Translations under genes and position numbers: made by a program
Notes under the pieces: model-generated
What the model was told of the DNA's origin: nothing
The model's database searches: none
The model's input: only the letters and a program-made list of their open reading frames with translations
Part shown: positions 10,266-18,473 of the stretch, piece by piece
Position numbering within the stretch: the stretch's first letter is position 1
Layout of the letters: every line of letters starts with the position of its first letter
NCBI RefSeq assembly: GCF_020523925.1
Contig: NZ_JAJAPW010000001.1
Span: 558,001-622,000, forward strand
DNA from: Neotamlana laminarinivorans
GTDB lineage: Bacteria; Bacteroidota; Bacteroidia; Flavobacteriales; Flavobacteriaceae
Length of the DNA stretch: 64,000 bases
Direction of reading: 5' to 3'

Positions 10266-10949
10266 ATTAAGACACTAACTAACACTGCGGTTTTATTATT
10301 TTCTTTGTCTCCAGAACAGGCAGAGAAAAAAAATTACCTTGTTTCAAATAAAAAACTATCTGAAACTTTAGATAATAACACCCTTAAAAAAGTTAAAGCT
10401 ACAGGGTTAAATTACTTTCATTACACAGAAAAAGATCAAATTGGAAATAGCTTTGGTGAAAGATTTACCAACGCAATAACAGACATTTTTAATTTAGGGT
10501 ATTCTCAAATTATAACAATTGGTAACGATACCCCACAACTAAAAGTAAAACATATATTACAAGCAAAAGAGCTTGTAGAAAACAATCAGCCTGTTTTAGG
10601 GCCTAGTTTAGATGGTGGTTTTTATCTTTTAGCTATTGGTAAAAAGCAGTTTAACGCCAAACAATTTAAAAACTTTAACTGGCAAACTAGCCAAGTTTTT
10701 AAGCAGGTTTTTAATTACATACAGCCCCAATTAAAACAACAGAGCATACATTTACTTCCTGCATTTCACGATTTAGATAAGCTTGAACAGGTAAAAAAAG
10801 TATTGGCGGTAATTGGTATTACATTACAAACGCTTCGCAATTATTTACAACAATTAATAAAAAATGCGCAAAACATTCTATTTGTTAGCAGTTTTTATAA
10901 TCAACTTCATAAACAACAATACTTTAACAAGGGATCGCCAACATTTTAG
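10266..10949 (+). CDS. DUF2064 glycosyltransferase-like protein, non-standard start
   Basis: The product belongs to the DUF2064 group (GT-A fold, TIGR04282-like): NSFGERFTNAI, IITIGNDTP, GPSLDGGFYLLAI and WQTSQVF are the characteristic blocks. The role is unknown; relatives are predicted nucleotidyl or glycosyl transferases. The first ATG/GTG/TTG codon in frame is TTG at 10305, but the conserved first strand (TAVLLFSLS) is encoded upstream of it, in a frame open back to a stop at 10260. An ATT at 10266 fits the expected N-terminus (IKTLTNTAVLLFS). The gene may use ATT, start at TTG with a trimmed strand, or have lost its start codon. The C-terminus looks complete, about 227 residues from ATT. 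Confidence 0.65.
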   Translation: MKTLTNTAVLLFSLSPEQAEKKNYLVSNKKLSETLDNNTLKKVKATGLNYFHYTEKDQIGNSFGERFTNAITDIFNLGYSQIITIGNDTPQLKVKHILQAKELVENNQPVLGPSLDGGFYLLAIGKKQFNAKQFKNFNWQTSQVFKQVFNYIQPQLKQQSIHLLPAFHDLDKLEQVKKVLAVIGITLQTLRNYLQQLIKNAQNILFVSSFYNQLHKQQYFNKGSPTF

Positions 10950-10980
10950 TTTAAGGTAAAAATTTACTTTAAAACTAAAA
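10944..10980 (+). terminator. Hairpin after the DUF2064 gene
   Basis: An inverted repeat of about 17 bp with one G-T type mismatch and one bulge overlaps the stop codon (10947-10949). There is no clear T tract after it, so termination is possible but not certain. Confidence 0.45.
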
Positions 10981-11013
10981 CCAGTCTAATTTAAAAAAAA
11001 ATCAAAAATACAA

Positions 11014-11027
11014 TTGCCTTTAGGCAA
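11014..11027. promoter_or_regulatory. Short palindrome upstream of TonB receptor
   Basis: TTGCCT-TT-AGGCAA is a perfect 6-bp inverted repeat 20 bases before the TonB receptor start. It is one of few GC-containing elements in this AT-rich leader and could be an operator or a small 5' UTR hairpin. No regulator is known. Confidence 0.3.
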
Positions 11028-11046
11028 GAACCCTTAGTATATTATT

Positions 11047-14000
11047 ATGAAAAAAATATTATGCTTAGCATTTATGCTATGTAGTATATTTGCTATAGCT
11101 CAAGAAGATTTAGAAGTTACCATTATTAATTTCTCAACAGGTTTACCAATTGAAAATATAAATATATCGTTGGTGAATAAAGATTTATCTTACACAAACA
11201 TAAAAACAACAAACACCACTGGCAAAGTATTATTTAACTCCATTCCTGTTGTAAACGGCTATCAAATTATTTTTGAAGGAAACGATGTTTACGCCGCACA
11301 AGTTTCAGAACAAATAGATGTACGTTCTAACCAAGAACTTACAGCACAATTATGGCTTTTACCCATAGACCAACAAACCCAAGATTTGCAAGAAGTAGTT
11401 GTAAACACCAATACAGGAACAAAAATAAATAGAACTTCGGCCGAAGTTTCTTTTGAGCTTAAAGAAGCTGAATTAGAAGAATTGCCCGTAGAAGGGCGCG
11501 ATGTTACAAGAGCACTTTTTAGGTTACCAAATGTATCACAAGCTACTGGTTTTTTCTCTGAAGCACCAAACGTAAGCATTAACGGTGGCAACGGTTTATT
11601 TACAAGTTATTTAATTGATGGCTTAGATAATAACGAGCGTTTTCTTGGTGGGCAAAAATTTGCAATCCCTGTTGGTTTTACCAAAGATATTACGGTATTA
11701 ACTAATAATTATTCTGCCGAATTTGGTTTATCTAACAACGGTGTAATTAACGTAACTACAAAATCTGGAAGTAATGCCCTAGAAGGCGAAGTGTTTTTTG
11801 TTACACGTCCTGGCTCTGTAATAGATGCCAGCTCTCCTTTTGCTCAACAAGACTTATCTGGTAACCAAGTGCAAGATGGTTTTATGCGTTTTCAACAAGG
11901 TTTTGCATTAGGCGGGCCGATAATTAAAGATAAAACCTTCTTTTTCGTTAATGCCGAATATACCCATGATGTAAAAGATAATTTATTAAATTCTGAAGAA
12001 TTAAACGTTAACGAAACCGTTAAAGGGAATAACGATTTTGCTTATTTCTCAGGAAAAATAGACCATAATTGGTCGCGAAATTTCAGAACTTCGCTGCGTG
12101 CCAATATAGGTTTAGTAACTATAGAACGTCAAGGTGGCGGATTAGAAGGTGGCGTTACCTTCCCTTCTGCTGGAAATTTTCAAGATAGAAACTCATTAAA
12201 TTTGGCACTAAAAAACGATATAATTGGCAATAATTACAGTTTACAATCTAACATTCAATATTCTCGCTTTCGCTGGAATTATGCCCGTTCCAATACACAA
12301 AATAGTTCTCGAGTTACAGTTCTAGATCCTAGCGAAAATACAGTCGCTATTTTAGGACATCCTGGTTATGTTTTTGATGCTCTTGAAAAAACACTACAAG
12401 TTCAACAAAAATTAAAATATTACTTAAACAATCATACCATAAAAGCAGGATTGGGCTTTATTTCTGGTAACCATAGCCTATTTGGAGGTGGCAATCCTAA
12501 TGGTAATTATGTAGTTCGCTTAACCGAAGACCAATTAACAACACTGCAAAATGCAAACTTAGGTGCTAGTTTAAGTGTAAATGATATTCCAGAAGATGTT
12601 AGTGTAACATCATACGCCGTTGAGTTACGCCCACAAGCCTTTGGAAAAACACAAAATATTTACTCTATTTATATAGAAGATGAATGGGATGTTTCAGAGA
12701 AATGGAATTTAAATTTTGGCCTACGTTACGATTACGATAATTTATCTGTTGGTGGAGGTACTAAAGGCGATACAAATAATTTTGCCCCACGATTTAATTT
12801 TAATTACGCTTTAAGCGATAACGAAAGTATTCGTGGTGGATACGGTATTTTTTACGATAAAATAAATTACGCCATTTATAGCGATGCCTTACAGCGTAAC
12901 ACTACAGGAGAAGAATACCAAACACAAATACAAGAATTTATAGATTTAGGTATTTTACCTGAAAGTACAGATATTGATAGAGTTATTTTTGAAGGTAATT
13001 TAAATGCTGCTTTTGTTGAAGCAGATGGTATTCAGTACCTTAATGGTCCATCAAGTGAATCGTTACAAAACAATCGTGATGGTGTTTTTAGTAACGAACG
13101 CAGAATATTAAACCCTAATGGTTATAAAAATCCATACACACATCAATTAACTTTAGGTTACCAATGGCAAATTAATAACCATAGTTTATTTTATGCCGAT
13201 ATTGTACATAACTGGTCGCGCGATTTATTTAGGTTACGAAATTTAAATGCCGCAGCACCTTTTACGGTTGATGCTAACTTTACTCAAGATGAGGTTAGAA
13301 CGCCTGAAGATGCCGATTTGTCTCGACCAATTCCTATAGAAAATAGTGGTGCAACAATTAACGGCCAACGTGTAACAGGTATTTCCAGAAATGTAGTTAT
13401 TACAGAAAGCGAAGGGCGTTCACGTTATACCGCTTTAAGTTTAAATTACCAAAACGACCGTGGTGATGGTATATTTGGATATCGATTAAACTACACACTA
13501 TCAACTTCTAAAAACGATACAGAAGGCATTAATTTTAGAGCTATGGATAGTAATAATTTTGATGCCGAATATGCAGTTGCTATAAACGACAGAACACATT
13601 TAATTAATGCTATTGGTTCGCTATATCCTGCAAAAAATTTATCGTTTACCTTAGCAGGATTAATACAAAGTGGTCAGCCTATTAACAGAATTCCTAATAC
13701 AAGTATAGACAGTGCTAACTTTGTACGTTTTGATACGCGCGATTTAAATGGAGATGGAACATCGTTTGGAGATGCCTATGTTGGTAATAGTGATAGATCA
13801 CCGGGTGAAGATAGAAACAGTGACCGTTTACCTTGGTCTTATACTTTCGATTTAGCTACCCAATATCAATTTAAATTATCTGAAAAAACAAAAATAGAAT
13901 TACGAGCAGATGTTTTTAATATTTTTAATACCGTAAATTTAAGCGGTTATAGTAATAATGCCACTCAAAGTAACCAAATTCAAGAAGGTCCAAGTGGAAG

Positions 14001-14067
14001 TGGTATTGTTGTTAGAAATGCAGCACCACCAAGACAATTTCAATTTAGTGCTCGCTATTTATTTTAA
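11047..14067 (+). CDS. TonB-dependent outer-membrane receptor
   Basis: This 1006-residue protein starts with a signal peptide (MKKILCLAFMLCSIFAIA, cleavage before QED). A carboxypeptidase-like regulatory Ig domain covers about residues 20-110. The plug follows (about 135-245: ELPVEGRDVTRALFRLPNV, SINGGNGLFTSYLIDGLDNNE, GVINVTTKSGSN), then a large beta-barrel with YGIFYDK, GYQWQI and AELRADVFNIFN-type barrel strands and a terminal Phe (ARYLF). It imports a substrate through the outer membrane using TonB energy. There is no SusD partner, which argues against a polysaccharide utilisation system. The next genes, 11 bases downstream, encode an exported nucleoside-hydrolase-like enzyme and a sugar-kinase-like enzyme, so a nucleoside or nucleoside-derived substrate is a reasonable inference. 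Confidence 0.9.
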   Translation: MKKILCLAFMLCSIFAIAQEDLEVTIINFSTGLPIENINISLVNKDLSYTNIKTTNTTGKVLFNSIPVVNGYQIIFEGNDVYAAQVSEQIDVRSNQELTAQLWLLPIDQQTQDLQEVVVNTNTGTKINRTSAEVSFELKEAELEELPVEGRDVTRALFRLPNVSQATGFFSEAPNVSINGGNGLFTSYLIDGLDNNERFLGGQKFAIPVGFTKDITVLTNNYSAEFGLSNNGVINVTTKSGSNALEGEVFFVTRPGSVIDASSPFAQQDLSGNQVQDGFMRFQQGFALGGPIIKDKTFFFVNAEYTHDVKDNLLNSEELNVNETVKGNNDFAYFSGKIDHNWSRNFRTSLRANIGLVTIERQGGGLEGGVTFPSAGNFQDRNSLNLALKNDIIGNNYSLQSNIQYSRFRWNYARSNTQNSSRVTVLDPSENTVAILGHPGYVFDALEKTLQVQQKLKYYLNNHTIKAGLGFISGNHSLFGGGNPNGNYVVRLTEDQLTTLQNANLGASLSVNDIPEDVSVTSYAVELRPQAFGKTQNIYSIYIEDEWDVSEKWNLNFGLRYDYDNLSVGGGTKGDTNNFAPRFNFNYALSDNESIRGGYGIFYDKINYAIYSDALQRNTTGEEYQTQIQEFIDLGILPESTDIDRVIFEGNLNAAFVEADGIQYLNGPSSESLQNNRDGVFSNERRILNPNGYKNPYTHQLTLGYQWQINNHSLFYADIVHNWSRDLFRLRNLNAAAPFTVDANFTQDEVRTPEDADLSRPIPIENSGATINGQRVTGISRNVVITESEGRSRYTALSLNYQNDRGDGIFGYRLNYTLSTSKNDTEGINFRAMDSNNFDAEYAVAINDRTHLINAIGSLYPAKNLSFTLAGLIQSGQPINRIPNTSIDSANFVRFDTRDLNGDGTSFGDAYVGNSDRSPGEDRNSDRLPWSYTFDLATQYQFKLSEKTKIELRADVFNIFNTVNLSGYSNNATQSNQIQEGPSGSGIVVRNAAPPRQFQFSARYLF

Positions 14068-14078
14068 ATAACCTTTTA

Positions 14079-15002
14079 ATGAAAACAAGTTTAAAAATTA
14101 TAATATTAAGTTTTAGTTTGTGTATTACTTTAGTTAATGCACAAACTAAAATACCATTAATTATTGATGCCGATACAGCAAACGAAGTTGATGATTTGTT
14201 TGCTCTAGTAAGAGCTATTAATGCGCCAGAGTTCGATTTATTAGGTATAACATCTGCTCAATTTCATACTTCGCCTTTGGCCACAGATAGTACAGTTGTT
14301 GAAAGCCAGAAAATTAACGAGAAAATAATTGAGTTACTAAACAATAAAAACATAGCCCTTCCTTTAGGAGCTAACAAACCTTTAAAAAACAATAAAATTG
14401 CACAGCGCTCACCTGCTTCAAATTTTATCATTGAAAAAGCGCATCTGCAACAAAAAAATCAAAAATTAAACATTGTAATTCTTGGGTCGTGTACTAATGT
14501 AGCTTCGGCTATTTTGTCCGACTCTACAATTATTCCTAAAATTAAAGTACACTATTTAGGTTTTTGGCATAATCCTGAAAATAATTCATATAACAAAAAT
14601 GAATTTAACTCCAGAAATGATAGCTTAGCAGTAAATATGCTATTAAATAACAAACAACTAGATTTAAGTGTAATGACTGCTACTACAAGTCAACATTTAG
14701 TGTTTTCAAAAAAAATAGTAGACAAAAAACTTAAAGGTAATGGCGGAATTGCGGATTATTTAGTAAACCGTTGGGAGACTTATAAACGTTGGTGGACTAC
14801 AAAAGACCAAAAACAAAAAAAATGGATTATGTGGGATTTAGCTATAATTGAAGCTTTAGCACACCCAGAGTGGACACAACAACGCATGTTTTTAACCCCA
14901 ACAGAAAACACTAAAAGGCAAATTAACATTTACACAAAAATTGATGTTGAAAAAATGGAAGCAGACTTTTGGCAACATTTTGAAACAATTTTAAAGCAAT
15001 AA
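14079..15002 (+). CDS. Exported inosine-uridine nucleoside hydrolase-like protein
   Basis: The 307-residue product has a signal peptide (MKTSLKIIILSFSLCITLVNA, then QTK), so it acts in the periplasm or is surface-linked. The calcium-binding aspartate cluster of the nucleoside hydrolase family is present as IIDADTANEVDDLFAL (Asp30, Asp32, Asp38, Asp39); the usual DTDPGxDD has changed to DADTANEVDD. Later family blocks are NEFNSRNDSLAVNMLL and MWDLAIIEAL, where the C-terminal aspartate ligand sits. These enzymes split the N-glycosidic bond of ribonucleosides. It lies 11 bases after the TonB receptor and 2 bases before the kinase-like gene, so the three are one operon. Confidence 0.82.
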   Translation: MKTSLKIIILSFSLCITLVNAQTKIPLIIDADTANEVDDLFALVRAINAPEFDLLGITSAQFHTSPLATDSTVVESQKINEKIIELLNNKNIALPLGANKPLKNNKIAQRSPASNFIIEKAHLQQKNQKLNIVILGSCTNVASAILSDSTIIPKIKVHYLGFWHNPENNSYNKNEFNSRNDSLAVNMLLNNKQLDLSVMTATTSQHLVFSKKIVDKKLKGNGGIADYLVNRWETYKRWWTTKDQKQKKWIMWDLAIIEALAHPEWTQQRMFLTPTENTKRQINIYTKIDVEKMEADFWQHFETILKQ

Positions 15003-15004
15003 CA

Positions 15005-15985
15005 ATGATTTTATCTACGGAAAATACAATTACAGAATTAAGCTCTTTTTTAAGTGAAAATAACATTTTACAAAAAAACGAACTTATTAAAAGCATTGAA
15101 AAACCAGGTGAAGGTAACATGAATGTTGTTTTGCGTATAACTACAAACAACAGAAGTTTTATAGCAAAACAATCGCGCCCATTTGTACAAAAATACCAAG
15201 ATATTCCTGCTCCTATTGATAGAATTCTAGTTGAATATGAATTTTATAAAAACATTAAAAACTCTAAAGTTAATTGCTATTTACCAAAACTAATTGCTTT
15301 TTTACCAGAGTACCATATGCTTTTTTTAGAAGATTTAGGGGAAAGCAAAGACATGTCTTTCATTTATAACTCTAAATCCATTTCAATAAAACATATAAAA
15401 CATCTAGTAGAAATACTTGAAAGTATTCATAAAATAAAAGTATCAAATTATCCCGCAAATTTAGAATTAAGAAAATTAAACCATCAACATATTTTTATTT
15501 TACCATTTATTAACGATAATGGAATAAATTTAGATGATATTCAAGAAGGATTAACCGAAATTTCGCAGGCCATAATAAACGATCCCAACATAAAAGCTAA
15601 AGTTAACGAATTTGGAAATTTATACTTATCGGAAGGTGAAGTACTTTTACACGGCGATTATTACCCTGGAAGTTGGATGCAACAAGATGATTCTATTTTT
15701 GTTCTTGACCCAGAATTTAGCTTTACAGGTCCTGCAGAATTTGATGTAGCTGTAATGATAGCGCATTTAGTTATGGCAACTAGCCAAGAAACTATTTTTG
15801 AAGAAGTAGCAAAACTATATAATGGCCACTTAAATTTAAATTTGGTTAAAACATTTACTGGTATTGAAATTGTTAGGCGTATTATAGGGCTTGCTCAATT
15901 ACCTTTACAACGTACTTTAGAGGAAAAATTACGTTTATTAATACTTGCAAAGTCATGGATTTTGAATGAAAACGCTTATTCATAA
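15005..15985 (+). CDS. Phosphotransferase, methylthioribose-kinase-like (APH fold)
   Basis: The 326-residue protein has the aminoglycoside phosphotransferase/choline kinase fold. Visible motifs are a Gly-rich loop (GEGNMNVVLRI, about 35-45), the ATP lysine in FIAKQSRPFVQKY (Lys55), the hinge MLFLEDLG, the catalytic HGDYYPGSW (His216-Asp218) and the metal-binding VLDPEFSFTGPAEFDV (Asp235). KQSRP.V.KY, HGD..PGS and DPEF.F.GP.EFD are the pattern of S-methyl-5-thioribose kinases (MtnK). The exact substrate is not proven; ribose, methylthioribose or another sugar released by the upstream hydrolase is plausible. It has no signal peptide and acts in the cytoplasm. The stop-to-start gap to the hydrolase is two bases. 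Confidence 0.75.
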   Translation: MILSTENTITELSSFLSENNILQKNELIKSIEKPGEGNMNVVLRITTNNRSFIAKQSRPFVQKYQDIPAPIDRILVEYEFYKNIKNSKVNCYLPKLIAFLPEYHMLFLEDLGESKDMSFIYNSKSISIKHIKHLVEILESIHKIKVSNYPANLELRKLNHQHIFILPFINDNGINLDDIQEGLTEISQAIINDPNIKAKVNEFGNLYLSEGEVLLHGDYYPGSWMQQDDSIFVLDPEFSFTGPAEFDVAVMIAHLVMATSQETIFEEVAKLYNGHLNLNLVKTFTGIEIVRRIIGLAQLPLQRTLEEKLRLLILAKSWILNENAYS

Positions 15986-16043
15986 AAAATTAATGCTTAA
16001 AGACGTAGTTAATAGTTCTTAAAATTTTATTTTCGCGCCCATT

Positions 16044-16943
16044 ATGTGGATGTATTTAGGACTTTTAGCTGCGCTTTTTTTAGGTTTACACAACCTTGCA
16101 AAAAAACATGCCGTACAAGGAAACGAAACATTTCCTGTTTTGTTAGGCACTGTTTTAAGTGGTTTTATATTTATTGCAGGATTTTATCTGTATGCAATAC
16201 TTTACCCAGAAAAAGCTTTACAGAATGGTTTTGTTTTTCAAAATATCAACTGGCAACACCACTGCTTTATTTTTATAAAATCTGGAATAATGGCGAGTTC
16301 CTGGATTTTAGCTTATCAGGCATTAAAACATTTACCCATAACCATAGTTACACCTATTCGTTCGGCAGGACCATTTTTTACTTTTATTGGTGCTATTTTA
16401 ATTTACAAAGAAAGCCCTAACCTTTATCAATGGATTGGTTTCTTTTTAATTATATTTTCTGTAATACTTTATTCAAGAATTGGTAAAAAAGAGGGTATCA
16501 TTTTTAAACGAAATAAATGGATTTTTGCAATTATAGGAGCCACTTTTTTAGGTGCTAGTAGTGGTTTGTATGACAAATTTTTAATTCAAAATTTAACCTT
16601 AAACCCACAAACCTTACAGTTTTGGTTTTGCTTTTACACCATACTTATTTTAATAATTATTTTAAGTATAACCTGGTTTCCTTTTAAAGAAAAACGAAAA
16701 GCTTTTAAATTTAGATGGACAATTATTGCTGTTGGAATTTTATTACAATCTGCTGATTATTTTTATTTTAAAGCTTTACAAGACCCAGAAGCTTTAATTA
16801 TGCTGCTCTCTGCCATAAAACGTAGTCAAATATTAATAGCCGTAATTGTAGGAGGTATAATTTTTAAAGAAAAAAATAAAAGAAAAAAATTAGTCCCGCT
16901 AATAGGAATAATGCTTGGTGTTTTTTTAATTCTTTATTCTTAA
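16044..16943 (+). CDS. EamA/DMT-family membrane transporter
   Basis: The 299-residue protein has about ten membrane segments in two repeated halves, typical of drug/metabolite transporters (EamA family). Visible blocks are LAYQALKHLPITIVTPIRSAGPFFTFIGAILIYKE in the first half and ADYFYFKALQDPEALIMLLSAIKRSQILIAVIVGGIIFKEKN in the second. It follows the kinase-like gene by 58 bases. It may belong to the same operon and move the hydrolase product or a nucleoside over the inner membrane; the intergenic sequence is long enough for its own promoter. Substrate unknown. Confidence 0.8.
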   Translation: MWMYLGLLAALFLGLHNLAKKHAVQGNETFPVLLGTVLSGFIFIAGFYLYAILYPEKALQNGFVFQNINWQHHCFIFIKSGIMASSWILAYQALKHLPITIVTPIRSAGPFFTFIGAILIYKESPNLYQWIGFFLIIFSVILYSRIGKKEGIIFKRNKWIFAIIGATFLGASSGLYDKFLIQNLTLNPQTLQFWFCFYTILILIIILSITWFPFKEKRKAFKFRWTIIAVGILLQSADYFYFKALQDPEALIMLLSAIKRSQILIAVIVGGIIFKEKNKRKKLVPLIGIMLGVFLILYS

Positions 16944-17013
16944 GCTTTTGCCTTTATAATTGGATTTGTTATTATCCTTTTCTATCTTTAGAATAAGAAA
17001 CTTCTCCGATAAA

Positions 17014-17745
17014 ATGTTAACTCCAAAACATAAAATTTTTAATAATGTTAAATCAATCAATATTTTTGATGCTGTTATTTTATCAGCATCTTTAGTTACA
17101 GTTGTTTTAAGTATTTTTAACGACAAAGAAGCTTTACTTTATGTAATGCCTGTAATAATTATTACTATTATATGTAAATACCTTTTTTACTACAAAAAAA
17201 AATGTAATGTCTGTTATATAATTGGCTTATTAGCTGTTCTGGCCTCAGATATATTGGCTTATTTAGATTTTAAGAAAAATTTTATACTCATAACAATTCT
17301 AACAACGCTATATGAAATAGGTTGTATTATGGCTATTAAAAAGTTTTTAAATAAAGGGAAGTTTACAATACTCTTATCTGCGTCTGCTTTATTAGCCTTT
17401 ACCGCTTTTGGTTATATTTTATTTTCCATTTTAAAACATTTAGTATTTACTTTGCCAAGTAACCAATGGTTTTTTATGTTTTTATGTTCTTTTTTTATGG
17501 TGGTACTGCTGGTGTTAATTTCAATCATTCACATTAAAAATGCATATTATGCAAGTATATATTTATTAATTTCAGGTATTTTTTTCTTTTGCCAAATGCT
17601 TTTAAGTTCTATAAATGAATATTTATTTTATTTAAAAACTATAACTATAGTCACTTTAATATTTCATATTGCATCTATGTATTTCTTCATGACGTTTTTA
17701 ATAAAAATGTTAAAGAATAAATCTGAAGAAAAAGTGTATGTATAA
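17014..17745 (+). CDS. Multi-pass membrane protein, paralogue of 7264-7968
   Basis: From ATG at 17014 the product is 243 residues with about eight hydrophobic segments. The frame also allows a TTG start at 16960, but the ATG (MLTPKHKIFNNVKSINIFD) brings it into register with the paralogue at 7264, and a TATCTTTA sequence at 16983-16990, close to the Bacteroidota -7 consensus, would place the transcript start between the two codons. It shares KKFLNKGKF and NEYLFY with the paralogue. Function unknown; a lipid-modifying or sensor-like membrane role cannot be told from the sequence. A strong hairpin terminator follows directly. Confidence 0.7.
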   Translation: MLTPKHKIFNNVKSINIFDAVILSASLVTVVLSIFNDKEALLYVMPVIIITIICKYLFYYKKKCNVCYIIGLLAVLASDILAYLDFKKNFILITILTTLYEIGCIMAIKKFLNKGKFTILLSASALLAFTAFGYILFSILKHLVFTLPSNQWFFMFLCSFFMVVLLVLISIIHIKNAYYASIYLLISGIFFFCQMLLSSINEYLFYLKTITIVTLIFHIASMYFFMTFLIKMLKNKSEEKVYV

Positions 17746-17778
17746 AAAAGAGAAGCTTAACAAGTAAACTTCTCTTTT
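17746..17778. terminator. Bidirectional terminator
   Basis: A perfect 10-bp stem, AAAAGAGAAG with CTTCTCTTTT, encloses a 13-base loop. It lies between two convergent genes and can serve both. Confidence 0.85.
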
Positions 17779-17803
17779 CAAAATTAAGAAACTATTAATC
17801 AAT

Positions 17804-18397
17804 CTATTCTAATTCTATTATCCCTACTACTTCGTAAGCTCTAGTACCATCAACCTGAACTTTTTCATATAATACATTGGCATATTCATAATAAGTAAGT
17901 CCGTCGATTTCTACTTTTTCTGTTTCAGTTGGTAGTTCGTAAACAATGGTTCCAACTTCTGGCTCTACTACTTCGTAACCTTCATCTACTTGAGAATAAA
18001 AAATGCCATCAACATTAAAAAACACATGGTTATTAAACACTATGCGAGTATGTATGCGTGGTAATGTGCTAATACGAAAACCAACTCGTGGCGCTATATT
18101 TACATAACGACCTCTTGAATATGTATAAAACCTATTATTGGCATAATAATAATTTACACCTCTGTGAGTTACTACTTTTCTATTGGGAATACTACGAACA
18201 GCCACAACCTTTTTAGTTGGCCGTTTATAATTTACACGACTGCTAGAAATTCTGCTATTCCTGTTCAGTTTTAATGAATTTCTTTTTGATGTATTTTTAC
18301 TATAATTTCTACTTTGTGCGTTAGCGGTTGCAGAAACTCCAAAAACTAGGAGAGCGACTATAGCTATTGATGTTAATGTTTTATATAAAGTTTTCAT
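17804..18397 (-). CDS. DUF6515-family exported protein
   Basis: The 197-residue protein has a signal peptide (residues 1-27, ending ATANAQ), a basic Ser/Asn/Arg-rich linker (30-75), then repeated short modules of the type YYYANNRFYTYSRGRYVNIAPRVGFRISTLP, VFFNVDGIFYSQVDEGYEVVEPEVGTIVYELP and LTYYEYANVLYEKV. Alternating G-x-x-YY and APxVG..I..LP blocks are the mark of DUF6515. It is likely periplasmic or envelope-associated; function unknown. It is transcribed in the same direction as the KefC-type gene upstream, 76 bases away. Confidence 0.75.
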   Translation of the reverse strand: MKTLYKTLTSIAIVALLVFGVSATANAQSRNYSKNTSKRNSLKLNRNSRISSSRVNYKRPTKKVVAVRSIPNRKVVTHRGVNYYYANNRFYTYSRGRYVNIAPRVGFRISTLPRIHTRIVFNNHVFFNVDGIFYSQVDEGYEVVEPEVGTIVYELPTETEKVEIDGLTYYEYANVLYEKVQVDGTRAYEVVGIIELE

Positions 18398-18473
18398 AAG
18401 TATTAATTTTATAATTACGCTTATTTGACTTTATAAAACAATAAAGGTTTAGCTATTAATTGCTAAAAATGTG

